A stretch of 64,000 nucleotides of DNA, taken from positions 289,768 through 353,767 of the forward strand of contig CAJNDS010002578.1 in assembly GCA_905221605.1 (NCBI GenBank), written 5' to 3'. The position numbers and the translations under genes are program-made. This document shows, piece after piece, positions 19,220 to 30,300 of the stretch. A model generated the notes under the pieces. The model worked only from the letters and a program-made list of their open reading frames with translations. It was not told the origin of the DNA and searched no databases. The DNA is from Symbiodinium natans (taxonomy: Eukaryota; Sar; Dinophyceae; Suessiales; Symbiodiniaceae). Position 1 is the first letter of the stretch; every line of letters begins with the position of its first letter.

Positions 19220-19710
19220 AACAATTCCAACATAAAATGCACAGCCATGCATCGGCACAGTCGGTGTTGAGGCAGATGTACTCCCGAAAGTACGAGGTTT
19301 GCCCGCAGCTGAGACAAGGCCTTAAGTAGCCAGCATTCGGGGTCGATGACCCCGCAGCCCATGCAGGTGGGAAGGGAGGCTCTGCTGGCTCTGCTGGCAC
19401 ATCGTGGCCGGCCGTGTTTGGAGGTGGAGGACCCGGTGGAGGACCGGTGGAGGACCGAGCGGCTCATTGGGTGGAGGGCCGGGTGGAGGACCGGCTGCAC
19501 TACCACCGGGTGGAGGACCGGGTGGAGGACCGGGCGGAGGACCGGGCGGATTTGCACCCTGTGCTGCTGGCTGGATCACCACGTTCAAGGTAACCGAGCC
19601 AATGCCAGGAATGTCCACCGTCGTGCCTTCCGTGGCATGGGCGTTGGGGGCCACAGGTGCATCGTTCTGGTGGTTCGCTCGGCCCACTTGCTGTGCTGCA
19701 CCCATGATCG
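19220..19710 (-). CDS. Exon: Pro-rich and Cys-rich zinc-ribbon-like segment
   Basis: The minus strand starts MGAAQQVGRANHQNDAP near 19705 and has a beta-like TTVDIPGIGSVTLNVVIQ. A collagen-like run of PPGPPPG units follows; the repeats vary in frame and an indel is likely at about 19450. It ends with YLRPCLSCGQTSYFREYICL and NTDCADAWLCILCWNC, where the spaced CxxC...C...CxxC pattern would bind zinc. Similar Cys-rich openings occur in dinoflagellate repeat-family proteins. The role may be nucleic-acid binding (inferred). Confidence 0.45.
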
Positions 19711-20352
19711 ATCGTTCGATATCAAGTGATCGTTGGCTATCAGAATGGCTTTGCTCGAGCCTTGCTATACATGCAAAGGAAAAACATCTGTAGCAATGAG
19801 CAGATCGCTCGGCCAGCACTTACACAAACACGGCAGCCAGCTCAATGTGTCAACAGAAGATGCAGCATGGAGTCCTTCTTATAAGGAGGATCGTATAGAC
19901 ATCCTCCTGGAAGAACTTCCAGATATATACCTGCCACGGATCGTGCATTGCATGCACTCACTGCAGATCATTGCTAGGAGTGCTGCATGCATGCACACAG
20001 ATCTCGATAAGAAAAAGCCGGCACTGCATGCATGCATAGGAGTGCAGAAGGTGCACTTCCTGAAGGATGCGATCGAGCTGTCAAGACAGCATGATCGACC
20101 TGGCTCAATGTGTGCATATGCCATACATAACACGGAAACGGCTGCGACTTCATGCAATGCAGTTGCGACTTCATGCATGCCAAAAATCAAAGCCCACAGA
20201 TGTTTTCGCACTTCTGCAAAACTGTTCTGTAAATCACGAGGAAAATTGCAAGTGACTGCTAGTGCACGCTTCTGCAAAAATGAATGTTAAAATTCATCTA
20301 TGCATGCACAGCAAACATGTCATGTTCCCGCTTGGACTTCAGATTTCGGAAG
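19711..20352. other. Non-coding, GCATGC-rich
   Basis: Contains many TGCATGCA palindromes and CTTCTGCAAAA repeats (20212, 20265), and a GGAGGATC...ATCCTCC palindrome at 19886-19908. No convincing exon. Confidence 0.4.
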
Positions 20353-21858
20353 CTATGCTGGGACTTCTGCTGCTAGCTCTTGGTCCAGCTGGGACCGAAG
20401 AGCCCGGGCTTCTTCATAAGTCATGTCCTGCTCCTGGATCTTGGCCCTCAGACTGTGTGCAAGCTCCACATGATTCGGGTACTTCTTTTCGCTCAATTCA
20501 AGCAGGAGCTCTCTCTTGTGATTGTTCGTGGTGCAGCGACAGGCCGTGATGTAGGTCCTGGGCGGCTTGCTGGCAGTGGCCTGCCGAACCGCGTGGAGCT
20601 TCCTCTTGGCCATATCGATATCACCAGGGTCGACACATGGATCCTCTGAGCCATCCTTGCTCACCATCGAGTCGGCTGCACTGGGCTTCTTGCTTGGGGA
20701 GGCTGGGGTGGCACTTCTGGATTTCACCGGCCGAGACCAAATCCTTGCTTGTAGCACTGCCTTCGCAATCAGCACCCTTCGCCTGGGCTTTCGCCTTGGC
20801 TTTCCCCTTGGCTTTCGCCTTGGCATTCGCCTTGGCTTTCGCCTTGGCTTTCGCCTTGGCTTTCGCCTTCGCCTTCGATTTCGGCTTGGCTTTGGTCTTG
20901 GGAGCCAAAGCTGCTGCAGGAACCGCTGCCTTGGCAAGGAGATCCTTATGATGATCGAGAACCTCCTGCGGAATGCCAGCAGCTGGATCCAGGCATGCTT
21001 GCACTTCACTGCCATCAGAGTAAACTGTTCGTGTTTTGCAAGCGTGAAGATCAGGAAAGCTCAGCAAGGGATGCTTCAAGGGTGCATCTTCCGCCTTGGC
21101 ACTGCTGACTTTCGAAGGCCCAGGCTTGCTGTGGACTTGCGACTGCGAAGCTTCAGCAGGAGGATTCTCTGAATCCTCCTCGAGATCCAAGGCTTCTGCA
21201 GCTTCATCGTCATCACTGCTGTTAATCTGCAGCACCTCGGTCGAGCAAGCCTTGTGGCTCCAGCTGGTGCTTGATGTCGCCGGTGGCTGCAAGCCGTATC
21301 TGGCATAGATGTCCTCAGCCGAGCTCGAGGACCTTCTCAGGGGCTTGCTTTTTTTACATCAGGTTCATCCTTGGCCGGATCGCTCATGCTTTTCGCCAGG
21401 GCCCTCCTTCCTCGCCAAAAATGTGTCTTGACTGCAGGCTGATCTGCCTGATTCGCAGGGGTCGTCCTGTCCTTTGCCTTTTGCAAAGCCCTGGCAATTC
21501 TCAAAACACTAGGAGGAGTCTTTAGCCCCGACGAAATGCTTTTGACCTTAAGACCGCAGACCTGAACAGCGTGTGCGATCTGCCGACCGAACATCTCAGC
21601 AGAATGGCCATCCAAACCTTCAAAGGCCTCTATCGCAGCTTTGGAAATCACCGTCTTCACAACTCTCGCTGACACAGCCAAGTAATCGAGAATGAAGGCT
21701 TCGTATGCTGTGCACACCTTGACAGGGTCTGTTTCTCGGTAGGCGGTACCAACACCCTGATAGTTAGCCCGAAGCATCTTCTTCACCTCATCGACTGTGG
21801 CCGAGTTGCAGACACGAGCTGCACGAGCAGACATGTGCACGACACAATTCCCAAGCAA
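20353..21858 (-). pseudogene. First long coding block of the 9-kb element, Lys-Ala repeat protein (frameshifted or spliced)
   Basis: The first segment (from about 21834) reads SARAARVCNSATVDEVKKML, VARVVKTVISKAA-like helices and FEGLDGHSAEMFGRQIAHAV. A run of seven T (about 21350) moves the frame to SSSSAEDIYARYGLQPPA, then an AKAKAKAKAKAKAKANAK run of about 35 residues. A second shift near 20640-20760 leads to PRTYITACRCTTNNHKRELL and EEARALRSQLDQELAAEVPA at the end. It could be the 5' exon block of the element gene. The final helix pair with Cys residues (ACRC) recalls other dinoflagellate repeat-family proteins. Function unknown. Confidence 0.45.
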
Positions 21859-22250
21859 GGCTAGCTGCAGGGTGCATGTGTCCTTTTACAAAATTAATCG
21901 AGCCAAAACGCGGTCCAACAAAATTCAAAACGAGCAATCAACATGCACATGCTGCAAACAAACGAATAACAGGGCCGACCCCCCCCCCCCCCCCCCCCCC
22001 CTATAGACAGGAGTGGCCTGCAATCCACGTCCTCGATATCATCGTGCATATGGCCGGCCATTGCATGCTGCACACGATCTCGAGCCGTCTTTGCATGGCT
22101 TCGATCGAAGCATGCATATATAATACATGTGTTATATCATGTGAAAAACACCTTAAATAGAGTATGCGAAAAACATGTTTTTAAGGCTTATTGTTTTAAG
22201 GGGTATACACTGAAACCATAGACTTTTCGTTTTGGGGGTTTTGGGGTTAA
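21859..22250. other. Right non-coding end of the 9-kb element
   Basis: No gene. Holds a 23-bp poly-C run (21979-22001), TGCATG-rich sequence, and a TTAAGGC/TTTTAAGG end that mirrors the TTAAGGC blocks at the left end (13300-13400). Confidence 0.5.
21979..22001. repeat. Poly-C homopolymer, 23 bp
   Basis: 23 consecutive C. Length may be unreliable in the assembly. Confidence 0.95.
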
Positions 22251-22270
22251 GCTCCTTTCAGGCATCTGGG

Positions 22271-23737
22271 TTGTCCGTCAGGGCGATGTTGATCTCGTTG
22301 ATGTCTGCACCGTGGTGCTGTAGGGCACCAGCGCGGCCGCGATGGCGGCGTCCCGGGCAGCGATGGTGCTGTACGCGGAGAGGTCGATGGTCCCCACGGA
22401 AGCGGCTATGGCGGCGTCCATCTGCGTCGTGGTGCTGTAGGGCACCAGCGCGCGGCGTCCCGGGCAGCGATGGTGCTGGTCGATGGCCCCCACGGCCGCC
22501 GCGATGGCGGCGTCCATCTGCGCCGTGGTGCTGTACGGGACGAGCGCCGCCGCGATGGCCGCGTCTGTCTGGGCGCTGGTGTAGTAGGATGCCAGCGCGG
22601 CCGTGATGGCCCCGTTGGTCTCGGCGCTCGTGTAGTCGCTGCCCAGGGTGGCCAGCGCCCAGGACTCGCTGGCCAGGGGCGCCAGCAGGGTATTGACCTC
22701 TCCCTGCGTGTATGCATCACAAGCGAGGCTCAACGTGAAGTTGTCGTTCTCCAGGGAGACGCTCAGGGGGGCGCTGAAGTGCCAGTTCCTAATCGTGTTG
22801 GTGCCCACGAGGAGGTCCCAGGTCGTCTGCCCGGGCCACGCCTGGGCGTTGGCGAGGTTCGTGCCGCCACCCGTGGTCAGCGCGGCCAGCGCGGAGTTGA
22901 GCGCGTCGATGGCGCTCTGCAGGCTCGCCTCGGAGGCCGAGAGGTCCGCGGCCGTGGCGAAGGGCCCCGCTCCCTGCAGGTCCAGGCGCGCGTCCCGCAC
23001 GGCCAGGAGGGCGTTGAGCCCCGCGGTGTCGGTGTAAGCTGCGAGGGCCGTGGCGAGCGCCGCCGCAACGTCGGCAGCCGTCTGGAAGCCCGCTGCCTGC
23101 AGCGCCGCCAGGGCCGCCTCCGCGGCGTCGAGCCTCCTGTCCCGGAGGGCCAGCGCGGCGTCCAGCGCCGTCTGGGCCACCAGGGGCAGCAGGGCGGTGG
23201 CGATCTTCTGGTCCACGTCCGCGGGCGTGGTGCGCATGGAGATGGCCTGGGAGACGTCCGCGGCCGTCTGCCGGGCTGCGATGTCGAGGGCCTGCTGATC
23301 CTGCGTGCTCTTGAGCCCGTAGTTGGCCGCCACCGTGGCCAGCGTGGCGTGCTCTTGCCGTTCACGTCCAGCTGCAGGGCGTTCAGGGCCGACTGGTTTG
23401 CCTTCCCCGCCAGCCCCGTGGTGAGGCTAGTGCTCAGGCTGGTTATGGAGGACTGGTTGGCGGCGATGAGACCCTCGGCTGCTGCGAGGTCGGCCAAAGC
23501 ATAAGGTGTCAGGTCGGGCGCCGCGGGGATGGCTGCCACCTGCGTCTGCAACGCGGCCACGGCGGCCGAGTTGGTGCCGATGGAGGCGGTGTTGGCGACC
23601 GTGTCCGTGAGGGGCGTGTAGGCCGTGAGGACCGTGGCCAGCTGGCCTGCGGAGATGCCCTGCATCTCGATGGTGGTGATGGGGGTCTGGCCATCGTTGA
23701 GGATGTTGCCGGTTATGGTGGACTCGAAGAGTGACAT
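22271..23737 (-). pseudogene. Tail-fibre-like protein, N-terminal half
   Basis: ATG at 23735-23737 sits in TAAATG, whose TAA is the stop of the next gene. It reads MSLFESTITGNILNDGQTPI, then Ala/Asp/Thr-rich coiled-coil repeats of the type LTSLSTSL and ARQTAADVSQA, AALALRDRRLDAAEAAL. Closer to the end are short ALVPYSTTAQMDAAIAAAV-type repeats of about 25 residues, the trimeric shaft pattern seen in phage and PLV fibres. Frame changes occur near 23345 and 22470, and a last one near 22300 leads to ADINEINIALTDN before the break point. The second half with the S74 domain is at 11838-13256. It probably forms the receptor-binding fibre of the virion. Confidence 0.65.
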
Positions 23738-24739
23738 TTACTGTACCGCCCGAGACACGGTCCGGGCCACCACGTCCCACTCCTCCGCCACGGTGGGCAG
23801 CTCGCTGTCCTCGGCCGCCCGGTCGTAGAAGAGGAAGAGGCGCTGGAACGGTCGCTCCGGTTCCTCCTGGATGAGGCTGTGCAGGAGCTCCAGGAGCTTC
23901 GAGTGCCGCGTGTTCTTGGCGGTGCGGACCGTCCGGCCGGCCACTTTAAAACCGTCGGGGTTGTACCTGACGATGGCCAGCTTGTGCTGGCTGCCCAGCG
24001 CGACGCTCGCCGCCATGTCGAAGTCTCGGCGCACGTCGCAGCTCGGGTCCTGGTGGGAGTGTTGGTGCTCGTCGACCTCCAGGATGATGGCGCCCCAGGG
24101 AGTGTAGAGCACGAAGTCTGCGAAGGCGCGGGCCGTCTCCGACTCCAGCCCGCAGCCGCGAAAGGGCAGGTGGTGCTGGTACTCGAAGATGAGGCCCGCC
24201 TCGGTGAGGAGCTGGTGCACCTCCAGTTCCTTGTGCTTGGTCAGGGCCTTCGGGTTGTCGCCGTGAGCAGAGCGCATGTGGCCAAGCAAGGAGTTTGCGC
24301 CGGCGAATCGGTGGCCTCGCATGCTGCAGCCCTCGATGTTGCAAATGAACTCATTGCACTCACCACAGTACCGGCGCTCGGTGCCGTGCTGGCACATGCC
24401 GCTGCCGCCGCATGGGATGCAATAATGTTTATCCTTCCCGTGCCGGCAGATGCTACTTCCTTGGCATTCGCGGCAGCGATGCTTGTGCTGCCCATGTCTG
24501 CAGATGCCCGTACCGCCGCATTCGCGACACGCAGCCTTGCGCTTCCCGTGTTTGCAGTAGGCGCTGCCGCCACACAGGAGGCACTGTGACATCACCCGCC
24601 TGTGCCTGCAGAGGCCGCTGCCATCACACTCGGGGCACACGGCTTTGCGTCGCCCGTGTTTGCAGACGCTGCCACCGCCACAAGGCGCGCAGTACTGCTT
24701 TCGCTTGCCGTGCGGGCACTTCTTGATGGTCTTCGCCAT
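23738..24739 (-). CDS. Zinc-finger (CxHG repeat) nuclease, intact
   Basis: 333 codons, ATG 24737-24739, no frameshift. Residues 8-130 are seven repeats of the form CxHGxxxxxCxxC (CPHGKRKQYCAPC, CKHGRRKAVCPEC and so on), resembling the EsV-1-7 repeat of brown-alga and algal-virus proteins. A C2H2-like segment follows (CNIEGC...HMRSAH). Residues 200-265 form a nuclease core: ADFVLYTPWGAIILEVDEHQH (D208, E222-x-D224) and AIVRYNPDGF. The same core is at 9200-9828 with different fingers. It probably makes sequence-directed cuts, perhaps as a homing or host-DNA nuclease. Its stop TAA overlaps the fibre start. It is one of the few intact viral genes here. Confidence 0.7.
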   Translation of the reverse strand: MAKTIKKCPHGKRKQYCAPCGGGSVCKHGRRKAVCPECDGSGLCRHRRVMSQCLLCGGSAYCKHGKRKAACRECGGTGICRHGQHKHRCRECQGSSICRHGKDKHYCIPCGGSGMCQHGTERRYCGECNEFICNIEGCSMRGHRFAGANSLLGHMRSAHGDNPKALTKHKELEVHQLLTEAGLIFEYQHHLPFRGCGLESETARAFADFVLYTPWGAIILEVDEHQHSHQDPSCDVRRDFDMAASVALGSQHKLAIVRYNPDGFKVAGRTVRTAKNTRHSKLLELLHSLIQEEPERPFQRLFLFYDRAAEDSELPTVAEEWDVVARTVSRAVQ

Positions 24740-24864
24740 GGCTGATTGGTTTGACCCCTACAGGCGAACCCCCGCCCGCTGCCGCAGAGCCAAATCCAAG
24801 CCGCTGGGAGTTTGAACGAGGCCTTTCTACAGGCGCCCGGCGGAATGGCACCGGGGCGAACGCA

Positions 24865-26035
24865 TTAGTCGAGGGAACTGACCCCGGCGCCCGAGAACGT
24901 CACGAGCTGGTAGGACAGCATGTGAATGAAGCACTGGTCCACGCGGTCCGCTTCCATATTCGAGAAGCTGAAGCGGCACAGATCGCCGGAGCAGGTCGAG
25001 ATGCCCGAAAGGGGGGTGTTTCGGTACCCGCTCCACGGGGTAGGCCGCGATGAACTGGTTGTTTCCGTACAGGTTGTCCCGGATGCGCATGTTGCGCAGC
25101 TTCGAATCATAGGTGCCCGCGAGGATCTCGAGGAAGTGATGATGCTCCGCGATGCTCTCGTTGGCTGTGCGAGGGTACTGCAGCGCACCCAGCTGCAGCT
25201 GGCTCTTCAGGTTGCGCACGTTTGCTCCGGGGTACTCGAAGTTGTCGACGGTGTCCAGATCCGACCGGTTGAAGGTCACGAAGGCGCCCAGCATCTTCGT
25301 GAACGCGCGGGCCACGGTGATGTTGTAGCTGGTGGACCCGGCGGGGATGCTGGAGAGCTGCGTGTGGATGGTCGGGAAGGAAAAAACCAGGCTGCGCCCG
25401 CTTACGACGATGCGCGAAAATTGCTCGCGGAGGGCCGAATCGAGGGTGGCCTGGGAGGCGTAGAGCTTCACGTTCTCGATGGTGTAGTCCTGGCTTGCGC
25501 TGACGTTGCGGACCGCGTCCGAGGGGGTCGGCCCACAGTTGAAGATCCCGATCAGGTGCAGGCTCATGAGCACGGTGCGGGAGCCCGAGGCCGCGATCTC
25601 GGCGGCGTGACCCCCGCCGTCCGCCAGGAAGCCCTGGATGTGCCGGTTCAGCCACCACTCCTCGTTTTTGAGCAGGCCGTAGAGGTACGAGCAGCGGTTG
25701 TTGTAGGAGATGTCCTCGATGCGTGTGCCGTTGGCGAAGACCTCGATGCGGTCGATGAGGCAGCTGGGGTCCGGCGAGCCGAGCTGCAGCGTGGCCGTGT
25801 CGGAGTTGTTGCGCACCGTGAAGCCGAGCTTGACGCTCTCGCCGTCCACGAAGTCCATGCCGCTGGTCAGCGGTATGCGGCACACGCGGCTCGTGGTCGG
25901 CGTGAAGACGCTCAGGGAGCTCGGGTAGTACTGGACGTCCTTGCGGCTCTGCACGTAGTTAACGTTGCTCGTCTGGAGCTTGTAGTCGAGGCTCTGGACC
26001 AGCTCGTCGTTCACGGCAGCAGTCACCTGCTCCAT
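24865..26035 (-). pseudogene. PLV major capsid protein candidate (double jelly roll), one frameshift
   Basis: ATG 26033-26035: MEQVTAAVNDELVQSLDYKL. The protein is beta-rich and about 390 residues. It contains PSSLSVFTPTTSRVCRIPLT, DRIEVFANGTRIEDISYNN, ENVKLYASQATLDSALRE and VFSFPTIHTQLSSIPAG. The layout matches PLV capsid proteins, which form the pseudo-hexameric shell. A run of seven G (about 25012-25018) shifts the frame; the other frame continues SGDLCRFSFSNMEADRVDQC and ends FSGAGVSSLD at a stop at 24865. Assignment rests on size, fold-like pattern and context; a structure prediction would settle it. Only the one indel separates it from an intact gene, and homopolymer length may be an assembly error. 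Confidence 0.7.
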
Positions 26036-26058
26036 GGTTTTACTCTACCGGAAAGATT

Positions 26059-26746
26059 TCACGCGGCCTCCGGCTCGCTCGCGCTGCGAAGCGCCTCGAA
26101 GGAAGGCGGCGGCGCCGCGCGGGACCTCTCTGAGGCCTGCGGTTGACGCTGCGTCCGAGGCCCGCGGGAGGAGTCACTGCCCGAGGACTGCGCCAGGGAG
26201 CGGGGTTGAGGCTTGTCGGGAAGCGCGTGGGCCTCGCGGGGCGGGCCTGCACTCTGGGTGCCATTGGGCCTGCGGCTGGCTGGGCCCGCGGCTCCGACTC
26301 GCCGTCGGTGTCCATGCGAACTCCTGCGTCCCATTCAAGGTCTGGATGTCGGGCGCGGAGCTGGGGCGGGAGGCGTCCGTGTCGGTGGCTCCTCCGCCGC
26401 CGCCCAAACCTAGGAGGTGCAGCGCCCACGCGGTGCCCACGAGCGCGGCTGCCCCGCCCGCCACGGCCAGGCCTCCCGCCGCCGCCCCCATGCCCGCGGC
26501 GGTGCCCAGTGCGGCCTCCCCGAAGAGCGCCAGAGCGCTCAGGCCCGCCGCGGCCTCCGCAGCCGTGGCCGCCTCCGCGGCCCCCGCGGCCACCTCGGCG
26601 GTGGACGCGAAGCCCTCCGTGGCCTCGGCCTCGGCCATCTGCTCGCTCATGAACTGCTCGATGTCTCGGGCCGCCCCGCGCTCCACCTCCTGGGCCCGCT
26701 GCCCCGCGCGCTCCAGGTGGGTCTTCTTCGCGACGTTTAGGCTCAC
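26059..26746 (-). pseudogene. Ala/Gly-rich membrane-active virion protein candidate
   Basis: The frame begins GTG at 26744-26746 (an ATG may have been lost): SLNVAKKTHLERAGQRAQEVE, an amphipathic helix, then Ala-rich helices and a strongly hydrophobic Ala/Gly stretch (FGEAALGTAAGMGAAAGGLA, LVGTAWALHLLGLGGGG, about residues 85-125). The following Thr/Ser/Pro-rich tail changes frame near 26230 and ends AALRSASEPEAA-like just before the capsid start. A hydrophobic Gly/Ala core with an amphipathic N-terminus is what membrane-penetration proteins of related virions look like, but no homology was verified. It stands directly upstream of the capsid gene, 23 bp away. Confidence 0.5.
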
Positions 26747-26764
26747 GTCTCAAACCTCCCCTTC

Positions 26765-26932
26765 ACACCCTCCTTGAAGCCTCCCTGTGAAGCTTCCCTT
26801 GAAGCCCCCCCTTCAAGCCCCCCTTGAAGCCCCCCTTGAAGCCCCCCTTCAAGCCCCCCTTGAAGCCCCCCTTCAACCCCCCTTGAAGCCTTCCTTGAAG
26901 CCCCCCTTCAAGCCCCCCTTCAAGCCCCGGCG
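26765..26932. repeat. Tandem repeat of CCCCTTGAAGCC
   Basis: About 10-12 units of 14-15 bp (CCCTTGAAGCCCCCC and CCCTTCAAGCCCCCC) between two minus-strand PLV genes. In homologous position one would expect a promoter; the repeat has probably expanded there. Confidence 0.9.
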
Positions 26933-27343
26933 TTGTGCGCGTGCCCCGCGATGGCGGAGGCGGAGCCCGCCAGCCCCGCCGCTGCTCCCGCGGCGGCCTC
27001 GGCCTGCTGCAGCCGCCCCAGGAAGCCCGGCGCCGGCGGCGGCTGAAACCCGTCGTTTCTCAGCGCCTGCCCGGGATCCACGGCCACGTCCGACTCGCTG
27101 TCCAGGTCGAAGGGCCGCGGGCGCAGGAAGTCCCTTCTCGGAAAGGGCACCCCATCGTAGCCCTCGTTGGCGTCCTCGTAGGCCGCTGCGGGGTCCACGG
27201 TCGTGTGCGGCAGCGGGGCTGGCTCGGGCTCCGAGCTCTGAAAATAGTCGTCCAGCCAGAAGTGGCTGGAGGTCAGGATGGATGCGTTGCGGTTCGGGAG
27301 GTTGATGGGCAGGGGCTCGCCCTCGGCGATGTAGCCCAGGACC
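26920..27343 (-). pseudogene. Small PLV virion-type gene, 3' part (split by the LINE)
   Basis: Reading on the minus strand from the LINE border: VLGYIAEGEPLPINLPNRN, SSHFWLDDYFQSSEPEPAPL, AAAYEDANEGYDGVPFPRRD and a C-terminal Ala/Gly-rich helix (AEAAAGAAAGLAGSASAIAG). It ends at a stop at 26920. The 5' part is at 34902-34964 beyond the LINE. The whole gene encodes about 155 residues and is otherwise undamaged, which suggests that the LINE was its first lesion. A minor capsid or membrane role is possible, inferred from context only. Confidence 0.6.
27331..27343. repeat. LINE target-site duplication, left copy
   Basis: GTAGCCCAGGACC, identical to 34902-34914. Thirteen bases, typical for target-primed reverse transcription. 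Confidence 0.95.
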
Positions 27344-27359
27344 GCTCTGGTCCGACCCT

Positions 27360-30300
27360 ATGATGCTCGGACCTCACTGGCATCAGCTGCTCCATTGTGA
27401 CAATTGCAACGGCCTGAACGCACACAGGTCACAGAGCAAGAACAAGATCCCGCTTGAGATGCAACACTCAATGACTCAGTGTGCTCCGATTCAGCTCTCG
27501 ACCCACATCTCGTGCAGGATCGGTGCTGTACTTATGATGATTCGAATATCTGACATCTTGACAGGCGATTGGTGTTCCCGCGTCGTTCTCCTTTGGATAC
27601 ACCGACTGGCCTACAGCAAGGTGCAACAACAGTTCACTGAGATATCCGTGACATATATGCTCTGGATCAGGAGATGCTCGAAGGCTCTTGAACCAGTTTG
27701 TGCAGAAGGTGCAAAGGGAAGTGAGTCCAGACGTATCAGCTCACAAGTCAGCAGCTGGACAGCGCTCCGTAGACTTGCATGCATTGGATTAACTGGCGAA
27801 TGGATGGACCGGGATACACATGTCCTCGGCAGTGCTCTGCATCAGTGCTTCTGCTTTGACACTCGTCTTGCTATGCTTCAGAGATCAAGTTGTGTGCATC
27901 ATTGCAGTGGAACATTGCAGCCACTCAGCACTTCATCTATGAATACTGCAACTCCTCCTCATGCTGGTCAAATGTACTCCATATACGCAGGGCCCCTACA
28001 AGGCAGTTTGTCATATGACGCAATGTCTCGTGATCCTGTATCGATACCTGCAGGTCTGATGAGGTCATCTCTCAGATGTGACAACAGGCTCCCCCAATGG
28101 AGAATTTGTATGTGCGTGCTTATACACCATGATCTTCGTCAGCATACAACTTGCAGATATGCCTTGGCAAGACGCTGGAGGTTTCGGTATCGGCCTGCGC
28201 CTTATCGAAGACATATTCGTCGGAAACCCAGGTCACGATGGGGATTCCACCATGTCAGTTGCAGTCTAATCTTGTGGGGACTTTTGAGTATCTCTTTTCG
28301 GTGTTTACACAGACAATTTGCTCTCTTTGAACCAGCCACGGTCCCAAGTCCGTGGAATATTGGTGATGCACATTGTGCAAACATGACACAATTCTGCAGT
28401 TGCGATAAACTTTCGTCATCACTACACCAATATTTGAGCCGAGGGTTGGGGTGGGATCCGGAACCATCCCTGAAGCGAAACTTGTACAGTATGTGTGCTT
28501 CAGAAACGCAAACCTTTCTGGAAAACGGTGGGTCAACGGGCCTTTCCTCGAACTTTTTGCCTACCATGGACTCGCTTTTCCGACCTGGTATATCTCCTGG
28601 TGCTTGGGAGCTACTGTGGAGTTGCTTTGTCACATTACTCTTGCTGATATTTGGTTACTTTACACATTCCTCTGGTATGCATTTTTCAAGTCTATTTTGC
28701 TGCTCGGACAGACAACAACGAACTTGTTCCAGGTCACGCCATGGACAATCTTTGATGGGTATCACCAATCATAAATGGTGGATTCTTTGCGTATGCTTGA
28801 GTCTTCAGTTCTTTGGAGCATCAGCTTTAGGTCAATCGACATTGGCAGTCCCAAGCCCTGTGCATCATCGAGCAGAACCTGTTCTGTCTACAGTACGAAA
28901 ACGATCATACAAGCGTGCTTGTGTGAGGGCTGAAAATCAGGGTGCAACGTGGTACAGGGGTCGATTTCTCACTTCCATGCAGCTTCGTGGTCGTTCTCGT
29001 CGCGCTATGACATCAGAAGGACAGCCAAACATTGCACAGAAGGTAAATCATGCTCCGATTGTTTCCAGTGCAGGTCGGTATAAAATTCTGACCTGGAACT
29101 GCTCTGGTCTTCAGGCACAATATGATCAGCTTGTACAATGGTTGTCATGCCATTACTACGACATCGTTGTGGTGCAAGAGACATTTTGGAAGTTCTCTAG
29201 CCAATGGGAGGACTCTCGATATCTGTATGTACACAGTGGCTTCCAGAAAATTGGCAGAGGTGAAGGCGGGGTGCTCGTCGTTATCTCTCGCAAGCTAACT
29301 GATCCCACTCACGTGAGATATCATGAGGTTGTACCGGGTCGACTACTGCGTGTCCACTTTCCACTTTCAGGCAACCCAGATCAGACTGTGGACATTTTGG
29401 GTCTTTACCAATATGCCTGGACCAGCAAAGCCAATTTGCAGTCTCGACATGATCTTTGGATGAAATTATCACAAACCCTACATCAAACTTCGGCACGCAG
29501 CTTGTTGCTGGTTATGGGTGACTTTAATTTGACATGCAAGGGTCCGAGCAAACATGTAGGCTCGGGCACACCAAAGAAGCCTCATTTGGCTACTGACTGG
29601 GATGAGCTTGAATCGATCCTAATTGCACATCATCTTGTCGCCATTAATACATTTGGCAAAGCTCCGGGGTACACGTTCAAATTCAATACAGTGCAATCCC
29701 AACTGGATTATATTCTCATGAGACTGTCTCAAGCCGATAAGGTATCTCGCCAGGCTCGGCCACTTCTTAATTTTCCTTTGAGTGCACACAATGAGGAGAC
29801 CTCAGCCAAACACCTTCCAGTCAGTGCGACCATCGATCGCAAATGGCTTCGTCATATGTCTTTTGCCAAGACACAGCCTGGAATTGATGTGGCACAGTTG
29901 GCGCAGGCTGTACAATCACTTGACTCCCCCTCAGTACAATCTTTGCGACGACGTGTTCAACAATGGGTTGATAAAGTAGATTTGGAAACGATATCCATCG
30001 ACACCTTTCATCAGGAACTTGATGTTGCAATGCAAGAGGCAACACAAGCGCTCTTCTCGAAACAGCCGATTTCTTCTACAAAGCCCTGGCAGGATGAGGT
30101 TCAGGTATCTCGTGCAAAAACCATGTGGACTCTGTTCCGCAAAATGAGACAGCAACCTTTCACAGCCAAAGGGATATTTGTTGCATGGAGATGCTGGGCA
30201 AAATTTACAGAGAAGCATCGGGAACACAAACAACGAAGTCGACAACTGCGAATATGCAAGCATAGAGCTATTCTCAGAGACGCACAAATGGCTGCATCCA

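Larger units (their letters stand above)
13257..22270. mobile_element. 9.0-kb TIR-bounded element carrying a multi-exon dinoflagellate gene
   Basis: The left end reads CCCAGAAGCCCGAAAGAACT (13257-13276). The reverse complement of the right end (22251-22270) reads CCCAGATGCCTGAAAGGAGC. About 16 of 20 positions agree, so these are plausible terminal inverted repeats. No clear target duplication is visible. On both sides the fibre gene is in the same orientation, and N-terminal and C-terminal halves face each other across the element. Inside are minus-strand protein segments separated by non-coding, AT-richer sequence, as in a spliced gene. I recall the same segments as highly multiplied proteins of Symbiodinium, and I propose that they are the transposition proteins of this element. 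That proposal is an inference. Confidence 0.55.

Noticed and set aside
22470-23504. 344-codon + strand ORF
   Set aside because: Antisense to fibre repeats, which are periodic and therefore open on both strands.
24926-26146. 406-codon + strand ORF
   Set aside because: Antisense to the capsid candidate, whose strand has the protein-like pattern.
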